Positions 30,278 to 39,404 of a DNA stretch of 47,939 nucleotides are shown here, one piece after another. Source of the stretch: a virus. Below the pieces are notes generated by a model. It worked only from the letters and a program-made list of their open reading frames with translations. It was not told where the DNA came from and did not search any database. The first letter of the stretch is position 1. Each line of letters starts with the position of its first letter. A program made the translations under genes and the position numbers. The stretch spans positions 1 through 47,939 of IMG/VR virus record IMGVR_UViG_3300025101_000038. One strand, 5' to 3'.

Positions 30278-32145
30278 TTAAAATAATCTTTATAATTTTC
30301 TATCTCTCCCCAGCTCTTACCTATCTCAGCATCTACTTTATTAGGTACATTGATTTTTACACAGTCTCTCATAACCTCTATGACTTTTTCACATTCCTGT
30401 TTATCTTTAACAGATATATTTAACTCGTCATGCACTTGAGTATGTGCGAGTATGCCTTCTTTGTGTAAATCTAACATAGCTTTTTTAGTCATGTCTGCTG
30501 CTGACCCTTGTATAAGTCGATTCATAGCTTTATATGTAAAAGCCCTTTTAAGCCCTTTTCCATACGTTTCGAGGGCTTTTTCGTAGGGGTAAGGGGTATC
30601 CCTATACGACATAGGTTCGTAAAGGTTAAAGCGACACTTACGTCCTAGGATAGTCTTTATATAACCCCTATTTGACCCTAACCTAGCACAAGTATCTCGT
30701 AGACCACGGATAAAAGGTACTCGTTCATGATACTGATCAAATAGTATTTGACCCTCTTCTTCACTAATACCTAATTGACGTATGAGTTTATCTTTACCCA
30801 TACCATAACTCAAACCTAGATTTATATTCTTAGCTTCCTTACGACTTATATTAGCCATGTCTGCTACTATCTGATGAAAGTCTGCATCATCTGTGTAAGC
30901 ATCTGCTGCCTCTTGTGCACCCTCTTGTTTAGTAAGTAGCGAGTAATGTACTGTAAGTCTAGGCTCTTGTTGAGAGTAATCAAAACAACCCCAGTGACAG
31001 TCTTCTTCTGGTATAAATAAACTTCTTATCAAACTACCTATTTCTGGATCACGAGCTGGTACTTGTTGTAGGTTAGGATTGCTACAACTAAACCTTCCTG
31101 TGACTGTACCTCCATCATCTGACCTTAAGGGGTGTAGTTCTCCATGTATTCTACCGTCTACCTCATGGTCTAAAATCATTTTATCTATAAAAGTAGTTCT
31201 AGCTTTATTGAATTTTCTAGCCCTAGCTATCGCTAATGGTAATTTATGGTCATGTGCCTCTAGCCAAGCAGAAGTAAAACTCGGTGCATTTAGTTTTGGT
31301 GATCTAGGATAATCTAAACCAGCTCTATCAAATACTTGTGCGACTGATGCTGCTGCCCATAAGTCAGGGGTAATACCATACCAATTTTTTATTTGACTTA
31401 ATATCTTTTGTTCTTTACTCTTTAACTCCTGACTAACTCTATCAGCTTTATCTAAATCGACTCTTACACCACGTCTCCTCATCTCTATAAGTACCCTTAT
31501 TAAAGATGATTCTAGTTTATATATTTCACTAACCTCTTCTTCTTTTATTTTTTCTTTTAAATTTTGCCATAACCTGTAGGTAAGGTCAGCGTCTTGCTCA
31601 CCATACATGCCAACATATTTAGGCTCTAATTTATACATCTCTGATTTAGGGTTTAGCCCAAATGCTTCTGCTGCCTCTGTTAAAAGTTTTTCATCTTTTA
31701 ATTCACCCATAAACCTTTCGCCTAAACTATTGAGAGAGTATCTCCTTTCATTTTCATTTAATAAAGGTGCAGCAATCATAGTGTCTTGTACAGTACCATT
31801 AACAGTAAAGCCCTCATAAGTAAGCCACCCTAAATCATACTGTGCGTTATGAAATACTTTATCGTTGTCATGCTCTAACTGTTTAGCTAACCATTTATAA
31901 ACTACTCCTCTATCTAGATTAGCCCCATAATGATGAGCCACAGGGAAATAACCTTTCCAACCTTCTGTAGCTATACCTACTCCAATTATTTCTCCTTGCT
32001 TACAAGCCCAGCTCGGACCATGAGTCATGAGTAATGGGTCTCTAGTTTCTAAATCAATAGCTATCTCTTTAGCTTGTGTTAAATCAGGGAAACTATCTGG
32101 GGGTGTCCAGTCGGACTCAGGTGGAAAGAAACTTTTTTGATCCAT
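30274..32145 (-). CDS. polA: DNA polymerase A with 3'-5' exonuclease
   Basis: 623 residues, a phage-size PolA without the 5' nuclease. Exonuclease: DLE (Asp31, Glu33), HNAQYD (Asp104), YGEQD (Tyr181, Asp185). Polymerase: TGRFSCSNPNLQQVPAR (~349-365), motif A CFDYSQQEPRL (Asp389), motif B RKEAKNINLGLSYG (Arg435, Lys439, Leu443, Tyr447), motif C VHDE (Asp573). Leu443 is at the position of E. coli Phe762. It should copy the genome, with the AEP primase and helicases nearby as partners. Confidence 0.93.
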   Translation of the reverse strand: MDQKSFFPPESDWTPPDSFPDLTQAKEIAIDLETRDPLLMTHGPSWACKQGEIIGVGIATEGWKGYFPVAHHYGANLDRGVVYKWLAKQLEHDNDKVFHNAQYDLGWLTYEGFTVNGTVQDTMIAAPLLNENERRYSLNSLGERFMGELKDEKLLTEAAEAFGLNPKSEMYKLEPKYVGMYGEQDADLTYRLWQNLKEKIKEEEVSEIYKLESSLIRVLIEMRRRGVRVDLDKADRVSQELKSKEQKILSQIKNWYGITPDLWAAASVAQVFDRAGLDYPRSPKLNAPSFTSAWLEAHDHKLPLAIARARKFNKARTTFIDKMILDHEVDGRIHGELHPLRSDDGGTVTGRFSCSNPNLQQVPARDPEIGSLIRSLFIPEEDCHWGCFDYSQQEPRLTVHYSLLTKQEGAQEAADAYTDDADFHQIVADMANISRKEAKNINLGLSYGMGKDKLIRQLGISEEEGQILFDQYHERVPFIRGLRDTCARLGSNRGYIKTILGRKCRFNLYEPMSYRDTPYPYEKALETYGKGLKRAFTYKAMNRLIQGSAADMTKKAMLDLHKEGILAHTQVHDELNISVKDKQECEKVIEVMRDCVKINVPNKVDAEIGKSWGEIENYKDYFK

Positions 32146-32450
32146 TACTTACCGATATACTCTTTTCGGTTAGTCATGTGACCTTCTACTAATAACAAGT
32201 ATCTCCTTAAATCCTGTATATCATCTAATATACCTGTAGAACTAGGGTCATCTGCTATAGTTTTAAATATGTCGTAGCCGTTCTTTTTACACTGATTTTC
32301 TATCCTATCAAATTTTCTAGCTAACATCATAAACGCACCAACACCACCACGAGAACGCCAACTATCACCATAACTTATTTGGGCTTCCTCTAGCTTTTCT
32401 ACATCAGTGTGTGCTAGTAGTTTTATTAAATTAAAATTAGATCCACTCAT
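32145..32450 (-). CDS. Phage protein resembling Nmad1/DUF1599
   Basis: 101 residues. The blocks QISYGDSWRSRGGVGAFMMLARKFDRIE and LDDIQDLRRYLLLVEGHM are well conserved in this phage family and resemble nucleotide-modification-associated domain 1 (all-helical, MazG-like shape with acidic helices). It overlaps the polymerase stop by one base. Possible dNTP-modification or house-cleaning role; resemblance is moderate. Confidence 0.5.
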   Translation of the reverse strand: MSGSNFNLIKLLAHTDVEKLEEAQISYGDSWRSRGGVGAFMMLARKFDRIENQCKKNGYDIFKTIADDPSSTGILDDIQDLRRYLLLVEGHMTNRKEYIGK

Positions 32451-32452
32451 AA

Positions 32453-33139
32453 TTAATACTCCTCATATTTTTCTCTGCACATATTCTGCTTACCGAAATA
32501 ACACCACTTACACTTCCACTTAGAAGGTTTAGCAGGAAACTCTGTAGCTTCTGTCATTTCTACAGCTCTTATGTGTATTTTATCTCTTTTGATATTTATA
32601 CTCTCTTGAGTATAAATGTATCTATCTATCTTACCATGATCTAAATACCACATTTCCGTGATAATTTTTTCTAACTCAGGGTATCTCTTTAAAGCTATTC
32701 CTCCATATAATTCACATTGTTCTTTATGTGCATCTTGATTACCTTCATATCTACCTGTTTTAAAATCAATGACTCTAGCTTCTGTTGAGTTTCCTTCGTC
32801 ATAGACGAAAGCATCTACTTTAGCCCTGCCCCAAGTATCATTATCAAACCAACCTGTTTGATCCCAATCTTTAGTTATAGCCCAGTCACTCTCACATGTT
32901 ACCTGACCATATTCATGTAGTTCTTTTAATTTTACAAACGCTTCTTCAAACTCTTTGAGTTCTTTAGGTAGTTCATCAAACCTACCACGAATATATTCCT
33001 CGCATAATTTATGCATATCTTTACCACGATCCATGGCAGGACTTCCAGGCTCTTTCATTTTCTTTATAAATTTAAACTCAGCTTGTTTAGGACACTTCTC
33101 GTAACAACTAAGACGACTATACGACCATTGACCAATCAT
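32453..33139 (-). CDS. PD-(D/E)XK exonuclease, RecB/Cas4-like with possible Fe-S cluster
   Basis: 228 residues. SYSRLSCYEKCPKQAEF (start of RecB-like nucleases), GRAKVDAF (Asp109), VIDFKTGR (Asp125, Lys127) form the active site. Cys16 with Cys200, Cys203 and Cys211 (CKWC ... MC) matches the Cys layout of AddB/Cas4 Fe-S nucleases. It likely resects DNA ends in recombination or degrades host DNA. Spacing to neighbours is 2-12 bases. Confidence 0.85.
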   Translation of the reverse strand: MIGQWSYSRLSCYEKCPKQAEFKFIKKMKEPGSPAMDRGKDMHKLCEEYIRGRFDELPKELKEFEEAFVKLKELHEYGQVTCESDWAITKDWDQTGWFDNDTWGRAKVDAFVYDEGNSTEARVIDFKTGRYEGNQDAHKEQCELYGGIALKRYPELEKIITEMWYLDHGKIDRYIYTQESINIKRDKIHIRAVEMTEATEFPAKPSKWKCKWCYFGKQNMCREKYEEY

Positions 33140-33151
33140 AGATTCTCCTAT

Positions 33152-34201
33152 TTATTTTATTCTTCTAGATAGCCATCTAAAGCAAGCTTCCATCCAATCA
33201 TCAGCTTTACAATGTTGTATTTCTATAAGTGCTTCTTCCTTACTCTCCTCTTTAGAGAGATACCAAGCATCTTGTATAGGTACTGCGACGTCAGTGAAAA
33301 ATGGATCTTTGAATTCCATTTGCTGAAAAGGTTTTCTAGTAAAAAACATAATTAAGTCTGCTTCCCAATCACGAAAGTCTACACTTACCATTGGATAGGG
33401 ATTTACTTCATCTAGTTTATACGGATTGTGATTAATTAATAGCTTTATTGTGTAATAATCAAAAGAGTCTATTTGTAGTAATTTTTCTCTCATAGGCTCA
33501 TATACATTTAAGTACGCATGATAATTATTACTCACTTGATAATACTTACCCATTCTTATACCTGTTGCTGCAGCTACGAACTCATGTAACATTGACATGT
33601 GTACCACGTTTGCTCCATATGCACCCCAGATAATATCATTTGACCTATTTGATACTGTCATATCGAGACGAGGACTGTAGCCGTCTATGTGTACAGTTTT
33701 AAAGTATATAGTCGTATTACAGGGTACGTCAGCTCCATCTCGCCCTAAATCGCCCACAGCGTCCCACATTTGTAGGACACAGCGTCTATCGTAAGGGTCG
33801 TGTTTAAGTCTATCAATAATAATTCTTACTTGGTCTTTACCAGCAAAATCTTTAAATATAGGGTCTTTGAAATAACTTCTCCATCTCCAGCCATACGCTC
33901 CCCACAATGTTTCACCATCATCACTATATCTACTCATACCTTTATTGTAGTACTCCATGGTAGCTAAGTCATTAAAACCAGCCAGCATCCATAAACCTTC
34001 CATAAAATGGAAAAAGGGGTTAGCGTCTCTATCTGGGTCAAATAAAACTCTCTCGCTAGGGTTAGCATAAACTGTAGTAACTGGTTCTTCTACAGTGATG
34101 ACTTTACCGTTTCTAGTATTTTCTATATGACCATTCGAGTCAAGTAAATCCATACCTCTTAAAAAGGCATCGTTTACATTTCTACAGTTTAATGTGTGCA
34201 T
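33152..34201 (-). CDS. ThyA-like thymidylate synthase or dUMP/dCMP hydroxymethylase
   Basis: 349 residues. VPCNTTIYF carries the catalytic Cys161; NRSNDIIWGAYGANVVHMS carries the nucleotide-binding Arg186-Ser187, Asp189 and Asn198. In standard ThyA the site reads PCHxxxQF and QRSxDxxxGxPFN; here His is replaced by Asn162 and one residue is inserted before the last Asn. Retained Asn198 favours a dUMP substrate over dCMP. It may add methyl or hydroxymethyl. The adjacent hmdU-kinase-type gene makes hydroxymethylation plausible. Confidence 0.75.
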   Translation of the reverse strand: MHTLNCRNVNDAFLRGMDLLDSNGHIENTRNGKVITVEEPVTTVYANPSERVLFDPDRDANPFFHFMEGLWMLAGFNDLATMEYYNKGMSRYSDDGETLWGAYGWRWRSYFKDPIFKDFAGKDQVRIIIDRLKHDPYDRRCVLQMWDAVGDLGRDGADVPCNTTIYFKTVHIDGYSPRLDMTVSNRSNDIIWGAYGANVVHMSMLHEFVAAATGIRMGKYYQVSNNYHAYLNVYEPMREKLLQIDSFDYYTIKLLINHNPYKLDEVNPYPMVSVDFRDWEADLIMFFTRKPFQQMEFKDPFFTDVAVPIQDAWYLSKEESKEEALIEIQHCKADDWMEACFRWLSRRIK

Positions 34202-34977
34202 TATTCTCCTATTCCTTCTTTATATGCTTTTTTCCAACCTATGATTACATCCTTACGAGGTAATCCGTTCCAAGCAGTTTTAGTTTGTTTCTCTACTACC
34301 TTAACGCATGTAGGGTGTAAAGAGTGTAATCTTTCAGCACCTTCATTATGAACATCAATAGTTCTCCACTCACTACAACCACCGTCAGCGTTAGATGATT
34401 TTTGACCTTGTGCATAATAAAAACTTACCTTACATGCTTTACCTTTTCTCAATAGTTGTAAAGCTATATCAAAATCTTCCATTACCCTAGTCCTGCCCCA
34501 CTCTATGTCATCAGGAAACTCGTTTAAGTTATAAGCGAGTACTCTCATGTATCGAGTATTTTCTACAGATAAATCTTCTACCCTATTATTACCTTCCCTA
34601 GCACTTACACCCACGTGGGCATAACCTTGACTAAGCCACTCGTCTAATAAACCAAACATAGCAGGATACTCATCTGACTCTAAGTATCGTAAGTGCCAGT
34701 CGGTAGGGCTTTTACGAATGTAAAAACGTAAATCATCATCTAGCATAACTATATGGGGGTCATCACTATGCTCTATAATATATTTTCGTTTAGCCCCTAT
34801 GCCTATACAGTCCTCTGGGACTACCATTTTAGGTGTGTTTTGATATTTAGTGTACAGGTGTTGCTCATCATGATCAATAACTAATGTTACATCACCATTA
34901 GCTTGCATCCATTGGGGAAACCATTTTAAAGTTTCTTGATTAGTGGGTCTACCACGAGTAGGAATATATATTTTCAT
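34201..34977 (-). CDS. Glycosyltransferase-like protein (GT-A, TAGT type)
   Basis: 258 residues. Start KIYIPTRGRP, then VTLVIDHDEQHLYTKY, GIGAKRKYIIEH and HIVMLDDDLRFY (DDD at 80-82) follow the TET-associated glycosyltransferase pattern described for phage DNA modification. Later VMEDFDIALQLL supplies a second acidic site. It might transfer a sugar to modified bases. The overlap with both neighbours ties it to the modification genes. An ordinary GT2 enzyme is the alternative. Confidence 0.7.
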   Translation of the reverse strand: MKIYIPTRGRPTNQETLKWFPQWMQANGDVTLVIDHDEQHLYTKYQNTPKMVVPEDCIGIGAKRKYIIEHSDDPHIVMLDDDLRFYIRKSPTDWHLRYLESDEYPAMFGLLDEWLSQGYAHVGVSAREGNNRVEDLSVENTRYMRVLAYNLNEFPDDIEWGRTRVMEDFDIALQLLRKGKACKVSFYYAQGQKSSNADGGCSEWRTIDVHNEGAERLHSLHPTCVKVVEKQTKTAWNGLPRKDVIIGWKKAYKEGIGE

Positions 34978-35834
34978 AGGTATTGTGCCTCATTAAATTT
35001 TGGGTATTTATCGTATTTATATTTTGCTCTAGGTCTACCCTCACCTAACCTAGTTCTCTCATATTTATCAAACTCACATAAACTGTGCTCTATCTCTCTC
35101 ATCTCTAGCTTTGGTACATGTGGCTCTAAGTATTTATCTGCTACTTGTAAAAGTTTATACATCTCTGCGTTCCAGTCATGTTTGTGCGAGTCCCAAGTAA
35201 GCGTTCTTAAATTCATTCTATTTAATCCACGCTTTGCTCCTGGACCTGGATTTGCCCAAGTATAAAGATCACGAGCGTTCCTTAATAAATGAGTGTGTCT
35301 TAAATCTGTAACAACTTCGTATGACATAAATCCACTAAATCCTGCGTAAGGAAGATAATTTTTCCAAGTATCTTCTAAACTACTAGAGACTATCTCTGGG
35401 TGGTTATTATATAAAGGTGTAAGTATTTTGTCTACTGTTTGTTCTATTTTAGTACCACCTAAAGTACCTGTCAACATATAAGCACCTGTGTAAACTTTTT
35501 TCCCACTATCCATTCTATCCTGCATTATAGCTTTTACCTTTTCTGGTTGCCAATCCTCAGGGAAACCTATCTCTTCTAGGGTGGATGGCCAATTTATTTG
35601 ACGAGCCACGGACATTGAGAAAGCTAAGTTAGGGTGGTCAAAGTAAGGCTCTCTCCAGTTTGTTCTTACCCATTCTGTGACTGTGTCTAGTTCTCTAAAC
35701 ACATTACAAAAACTATAAGTTTTTAATATCTTATCTTCTGTCCACGGTGGATGAAGACCGTTTTTTCTCCTTAAATATATTTGGTGTCTTTCATTTATGT
35801 AGTTAAAAAACCCTTCTACTTTATCTTGTACCAT
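34974..35834 (-). CDS. 5-hmdU DNA kinase-type helical protein
   Basis: 286 residues, helical. NERHQIYLRRKNGLHPPWTE, DKILKTYSFCNVFRELDTVTEW and the later GFSGFMSYEVVTDLRHT fit the helical domain known as HMUDK_hel (alpha-glutamyl/putrescinyl thymine pyrophosphorylase clade) in thymidine-hypermodifying phages. Such proteins phosphorylate or activate hydroxymethyl-dU in DNA before a second group is added. Overlaps the GT gene by 4 bases. Recognised by motif; not verified by search. Confidence 0.75.
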   Translation of the reverse strand: MVQDKVEGFFNYINERHQIYLRRKNGLHPPWTEDKILKTYSFCNVFRELDTVTEWVRTNWREPYFDHPNLAFSMSVARQINWPSTLEEIGFPEDWQPEKVKAIMQDRMDSGKKVYTGAYMLTGTLGGTKIEQTVDKILTPLYNNHPEIVSSSLEDTWKNYLPYAGFSGFMSYEVVTDLRHTHLLRNARDLYTWANPGPGAKRGLNRMNLRTLTWDSHKHDWNAEMYKLLQVADKYLEPHVPKLEMREIEHSLCEFDKYERTRLGEGRPRAKYKYDKYPKFNEAQYL

Positions 35835-36283
35835 GATGGTTTACCTCGTTTAGTCCATTTCGCAAATACTTTTTCGCCTATATAATAATTTCTATATGCC
35901 TCGACTGCATTCCCCTGAACCTTATATTGATCAGGCATGCATTGTGGATGTTCTTGTAGCCCTTTACTTTTTATCAAAGGGTTAGGCAGTGACATAATAA
36001 CATCGTATGATTTATGACATACGTTTTTATTATATCGCCACATAAATTCTTCATTGAGACAAATTAACAAGTCTTTCAGCCATAGCCAATTATCTAAACT
36101 GGCTGCAGACCATATAGTACAAGGGTGTTTCATATGTACAGGTCTGTAAGGTGCTGTTTGATCATTAAGCCAGAAACTTGTACAAAGCATTTGAGCTGAC
36201 TCTAGAATCATTTTAGACACATGTTTATCACAGTGCATTTCTGCTGCAGTCTGTATATTATCGTCTAATTTAAATATATTCAC
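35816..36283 (-). CDS. Conserved phage protein, MNIF-LD family
   Basis: 155 residues. NIFKLDDNIQTAAEMHCDKHVSKMILESAQML, then PVHMKHPCTIWSAAS, LLICLNEEF, MPDQYKV and NAVEAYRNYYIGEKV, are blocks of a phage-wide family often beside DNA-modification genes (recalled). A glycosylase or base-processing role has been suggested for relatives, but I cannot confirm it. Overlaps the hmdU-kinase-type gene by 19 bases. Confidence 0.65.
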   Translation of the reverse strand: MNIFKLDDNIQTAAEMHCDKHVSKMILESAQMLCTSFWLNDQTAPYRPVHMKHPCTIWSAASLDNWLWLKDLLICLNEEFMWRYNKNVCHKSYDVIMSLPNPLIKSKGLQEHPQCMPDQYKVQGNAVEAYRNYYIGEKVFAKWTKRGKPSWYKIK

Positions 36284-36328
36284 GTCAATATTTTACTTTA
36301 CTTGTAAAGTTTAAGTATAGGGATCTTC

Positions 36329-37822
36329 CTAAAAAATAAACTGTTTTCTAGTTTTAGACCTCACTATGTGTAAGTTTTCTTTAGTTCTAGTCACACCTAC
36401 ATAAAAATTTCTACACTCGTTGTCAGGGTTTCTATATAATTCATCGTAAGACTTAGTAGCCATATCAGATAATAAAACTACGTTGTCACACTCACCACCT
36501 TTAGAAGCATGTATGGTGCTTAGTTTTATTCTTGATGTGTTTAAGTTTTCTTTTCTCCTTAAACAAGATATTAAATACTCTCTTTGAGTTATACCTATAA
36601 GGTCAAATGATTCATGCCATATGCTATCTACTAATAGACCATAGTCTCTTTTTAAATCACCTATACTTAAAACTGTATCACCTAATAAACTTTTTAATGT
36701 TTTATACCCCTTCTTGACTCCTTTACCAGCCCTCATGTACGAGTAGATTTTTCTTATATTGTCAGCTTCTATTTTCTGACCTTTCCTTAACCTTTCCCAA
36801 TCTTTTATAGCATTAATTAAAGTATCAGACACAGGAGATTTACCAGACCTCTGATAAAATCTACCAGACTTTTTAAGGTAGTCCTCTACTTGATTAAGTA
36901 GATAATTATTTCTAGCTAAAAATAACCACTCACCTTCTGACACATCAATATGTTCAAAATCCATATGTATATTTATTTGACCCTCTTCTTCTCTAGGCTC
37001 CCATACCTTTTCCTTTCTATTACCTATTCTTTTTACTATTCTTAATGCTACATCATGTACTTTTCTTGGTACTCTGTAAGATTGGTTTAAATAAATGTTG
37101 TTACCTTTTAAATTTATAAAATGATTTACATCTGCACCTGCCCATTTATAGATAGCTTGATCATCATCACCAGCTATATACACATGCTTTACCCCTTCTG
37201 CTAATTTTTCTACACACTTCCACTGTAAAGCTGATAAGTCTTGTGCCTCATCTATAATTAATACATCTAGGTTAGGTTTGGTATCGTGATTAATAAACAT
37301 CTCTAACATATCTGTAAAATCAATTAAAAAGTTTTGGCTTTTATATTTAGAATAGTTTTTACAAAACCAATTAAAATGCATCCAAGTTATATCTAAATCA
37401 TTAGCTTTGTTCCATATTTCTTTATAGCCCATAGATTGATTACGTGCCATATTTTCTAAGAATAACATTCTATCACCTTTACTAGATAGTGTCATTATAT
37501 TTTCACCATCCCACGCAGAGTTTATTCTCTCACCTATAGTCCTACTAAACTCTCTAAGATTACTCCTAGCTAATACATCGTTCTTAGTAAAACCTAACCA
37601 ATGATAACAGAGAGAGTGGAGCGTTCTAAAATAACACAACTCTTGACTTGTGTAAGAAAACTTGCCCATAGCTCTAGCCAGAGCTTCGTTTGCAGCTTTC
37701 TTAGTAAACGCAAGATAACCTAGTTTTTCTGGTGGCGTACCTTTTTCAAAGAAGTCTTCTACCTTATTTAAAAGGTACGTTGTTTTTCCAGTTCCAGGTG
37801 GACCAAGAACCACGTTATACAT
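36329..37822 (-). CDS. SF1 (UvrD/Rep-like) helicase
   Basis: 497 residues. Walker A GPPGTGKTT (7-15), Ia LAFTKKAANEA, II VLIIDEAQDLS, III YIAGDDDQAIYKWAGA, IV LNQSYRVPRKV, V STIHASKGGECDNVVLL, VI NFYVGVTRTKENLHIV: all SF1A motifs in order. Shorter than UvrD, like phage Dda-type helicases. It likely unwinds the fork or recombination intermediates. One-base overlap with the primase gene. Confidence 0.92.
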   Translation of the reverse strand: MYNVVLGPPGTGKTTYLLNKVEDFFEKGTPPEKLGYLAFTKKAANEALARAMGKFSYTSQELCYFRTLHSLCYHWLGFTKNDVLARSNLREFSRTIGERINSAWDGENIMTLSSKGDRMLFLENMARNQSMGYKEIWNKANDLDITWMHFNWFCKNYSKYKSQNFLIDFTDMLEMFINHDTKPNLDVLIIDEAQDLSALQWKCVEKLAEGVKHVYIAGDDDQAIYKWAGADVNHFINLKGNNIYLNQSYRVPRKVHDVALRIVKRIGNRKEKVWEPREEEGQINIHMDFEHIDVSEGEWLFLARNNYLLNQVEDYLKKSGRFYQRSGKSPVSDTLINAIKDWERLRKGQKIEADNIRKIYSYMRAGKGVKKGYKTLKSLLGDTVLSIGDLKRDYGLLVDSIWHESFDLIGITQREYLISCLRRKENLNTSRIKLSTIHASKGGECDNVVLLSDMATKSYDELYRNPDNECRNFYVGVTRTKENLHIVRSKTRKQFIF

Positions 37823-39336
37823 TATATGTCTGACCCCTCAAAGTTAGTTGGCTCGAGCTCTAAATCATCTGCTCCATATTCAAACTCAGCTATAGACCAA
37901 ACATTTACTCCCCTACCTTTTAGGTTTAAAAACTTATGTTCAGCTTTCATATCTCTCAGCTTAGATGCTATTCTGTTAGTATCCATTTCTGTAAACCTGT
38001 GTTTTAAAAGATACTCTTTTAAATCTTTAATTCTAAAAAAGGTACGGTTATCTTCTGTAAAGGGCTTACCTAAAAGTATCTCATCTCTTGTGTTAGCTTG
38101 TGCCATATCTGTGCAAAAAGATTCGAGTAAATCCATAAACTGCCCCTCTACAGAAATATCATCGCTTACCTCTATAATCTCCATACCATTGTCCATTAAA
38201 TTTTGTATAAGAGTTTGCCAACCCCTATCATTCATACGTTGTGGCATTATATTTAAAATCTCCATACACACTCTTTGAAACTTTATTTGATTTTGAAGTT
38301 GTTCAGTGCTTAACTCTAATCTTTTATCATCAATAGATAAAAACCAGAGAGGTGGGTTACTATCTAACTTAGCTAAACTAGAGAATGTAGGAGCCGTGTT
38401 CCCGTTGCCGATGCCGTACTTACAGCCCCTACATTTACTTACATTACAGTAAGACTTGATTGGTTCATCAGAGCATTTATAGTTATACTCCTTTTTCCTT
38501 AATGTACTTATTAAGGTTAAAACTTCTTGGGCTGGTAAAGGTGGTGTTACATACTTTCTGTTATATTCTTCTATCTCAGTTTCCCAAGTTTCTGGTATAG
38601 CTTTCTTTAAATATACACCTACATTAAATAAACCATTATTTCTTGTGCCTTCTGGAAAACCTTGTTTAAGTAATACCTGTAAACAAGGTGGTCCATCTTT
38701 CATGTCATCTAATAAAGGTACTTCTAACTCTAATAATTCTTCTAAACTTAACGACCTCTTTTCTATATGCTCTATAAAACCGTCTATACTTAATGCCTCG
38801 CCCTTAGTATCGAAAGCGTACCTAAGAGAGTTTTCGCCCTCGAAATAAGGCATATTTAACCATGAGCCTAAGTCTCCCCTATCTACTAATACCTCCCTTT
38901 GCTTAGGAAATATCTCTACTCCACCATACCCTAATCCTGCAGATATCTCTCTTAATTTATCTTGCATATCTCCTGCACTTACTCGCTCTCGAGTAAAACA
39001 GTATATGTGAGCTCCACCACTTTTACTTCTACATACTATAAGTGGTAAGCCAAATTCTTCTACCTTTAATACTAATTTTTTTAAATCTAGTGAGTATTGG
39101 TCAACGTCAATGGCTCCCCACCGTACCATATTTTCTTCGTCTATAGGTATAATACCTAGCCCAGATTTACCACTAAGGTGGTCGTCCCAATGATTTGTAG
39201 TAGCCCCTACAGTTTTTATAGTTTTTGCTTTACCTGATTTTTTCTGACCTGTCGTAGCTATGTCGACAGTAAAAGTACCATGAGCTCTGTTAGAGCCTCT
39301 GAATATTTCATTTAATTTATTTGAATAATTCTCCAA
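37822..39336 (-). CDS. Archaeo-eukaryotic-type primase
   Basis: 504 residues. WGAIDVDQYS (Asp77, Asp79), SKSGGAHIY (His110) and EIFPKQ give the AEP catalytic core, TOTE-like in style. A PriCT-like segment (FPEGTRNNGLFNVGVYL, ~235) follows, then a Cys cluster KSYCNVSKCRGCKYGIG (~292-308), and a C-terminal winged-helix-like region. It should prime the PolA polymerase; no DnaB-type helicase is fused, so the SF1 helicase may serve the fork. Confidence 0.85.
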   Translation of the reverse strand: MENYSNKLNEIFRGSNRAHGTFTVDIATTGQKKSGKAKTIKTVGATTNHWDDHLSGKSGLGIIPIDEENMVRWGAIDVDQYSLDLKKLVLKVEEFGLPLIVCRSKSGGAHIYCFTRERVSAGDMQDKLREISAGLGYGGVEIFPKQREVLVDRGDLGSWLNMPYFEGENSLRYAFDTKGEALSIDGFIEHIEKRSLSLEELLELEVPLLDDMKDGPPCLQVLLKQGFPEGTRNNGLFNVGVYLKKAIPETWETEIEEYNRKYVTPPLPAQEVLTLISTLRKKEYNYKCSDEPIKSYCNVSKCRGCKYGIGNGNTAPTFSSLAKLDSNPPLWFLSIDDKRLELSTEQLQNQIKFQRVCMEILNIMPQRMNDRGWQTLIQNLMDNGMEIIEVSDDISVEGQFMDLLESFCTDMAQANTRDEILLGKPFTEDNRTFFRIKDLKEYLLKHRFTEMDTNRIASKLRDMKAEHKFLNLKGRGVNVWSIAEFEYGADDLELEPTNFEGSDI

Positions 39337-39354
39337 TCTGTCCTCAAGTCTTAG

Positions 39355-39385
39355 TCTAGGGTAAGTAAATATAACTTACCCTAGA
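39355..39385. repeat. Perfect 12-bp hairpin between SSB and primase genes
   Basis: TCTAGGGTAAGT/ACTTACCCTAGA with a 7-base AT loop. No T-run follows on the coding strand, so it may stabilise the SSB mRNA end or slow polymerase rather than end transcription cleanly. Confidence 0.65.
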
Positions 39386-39404
39386 ACTGTAATTTAAAAA
39401 AGGA

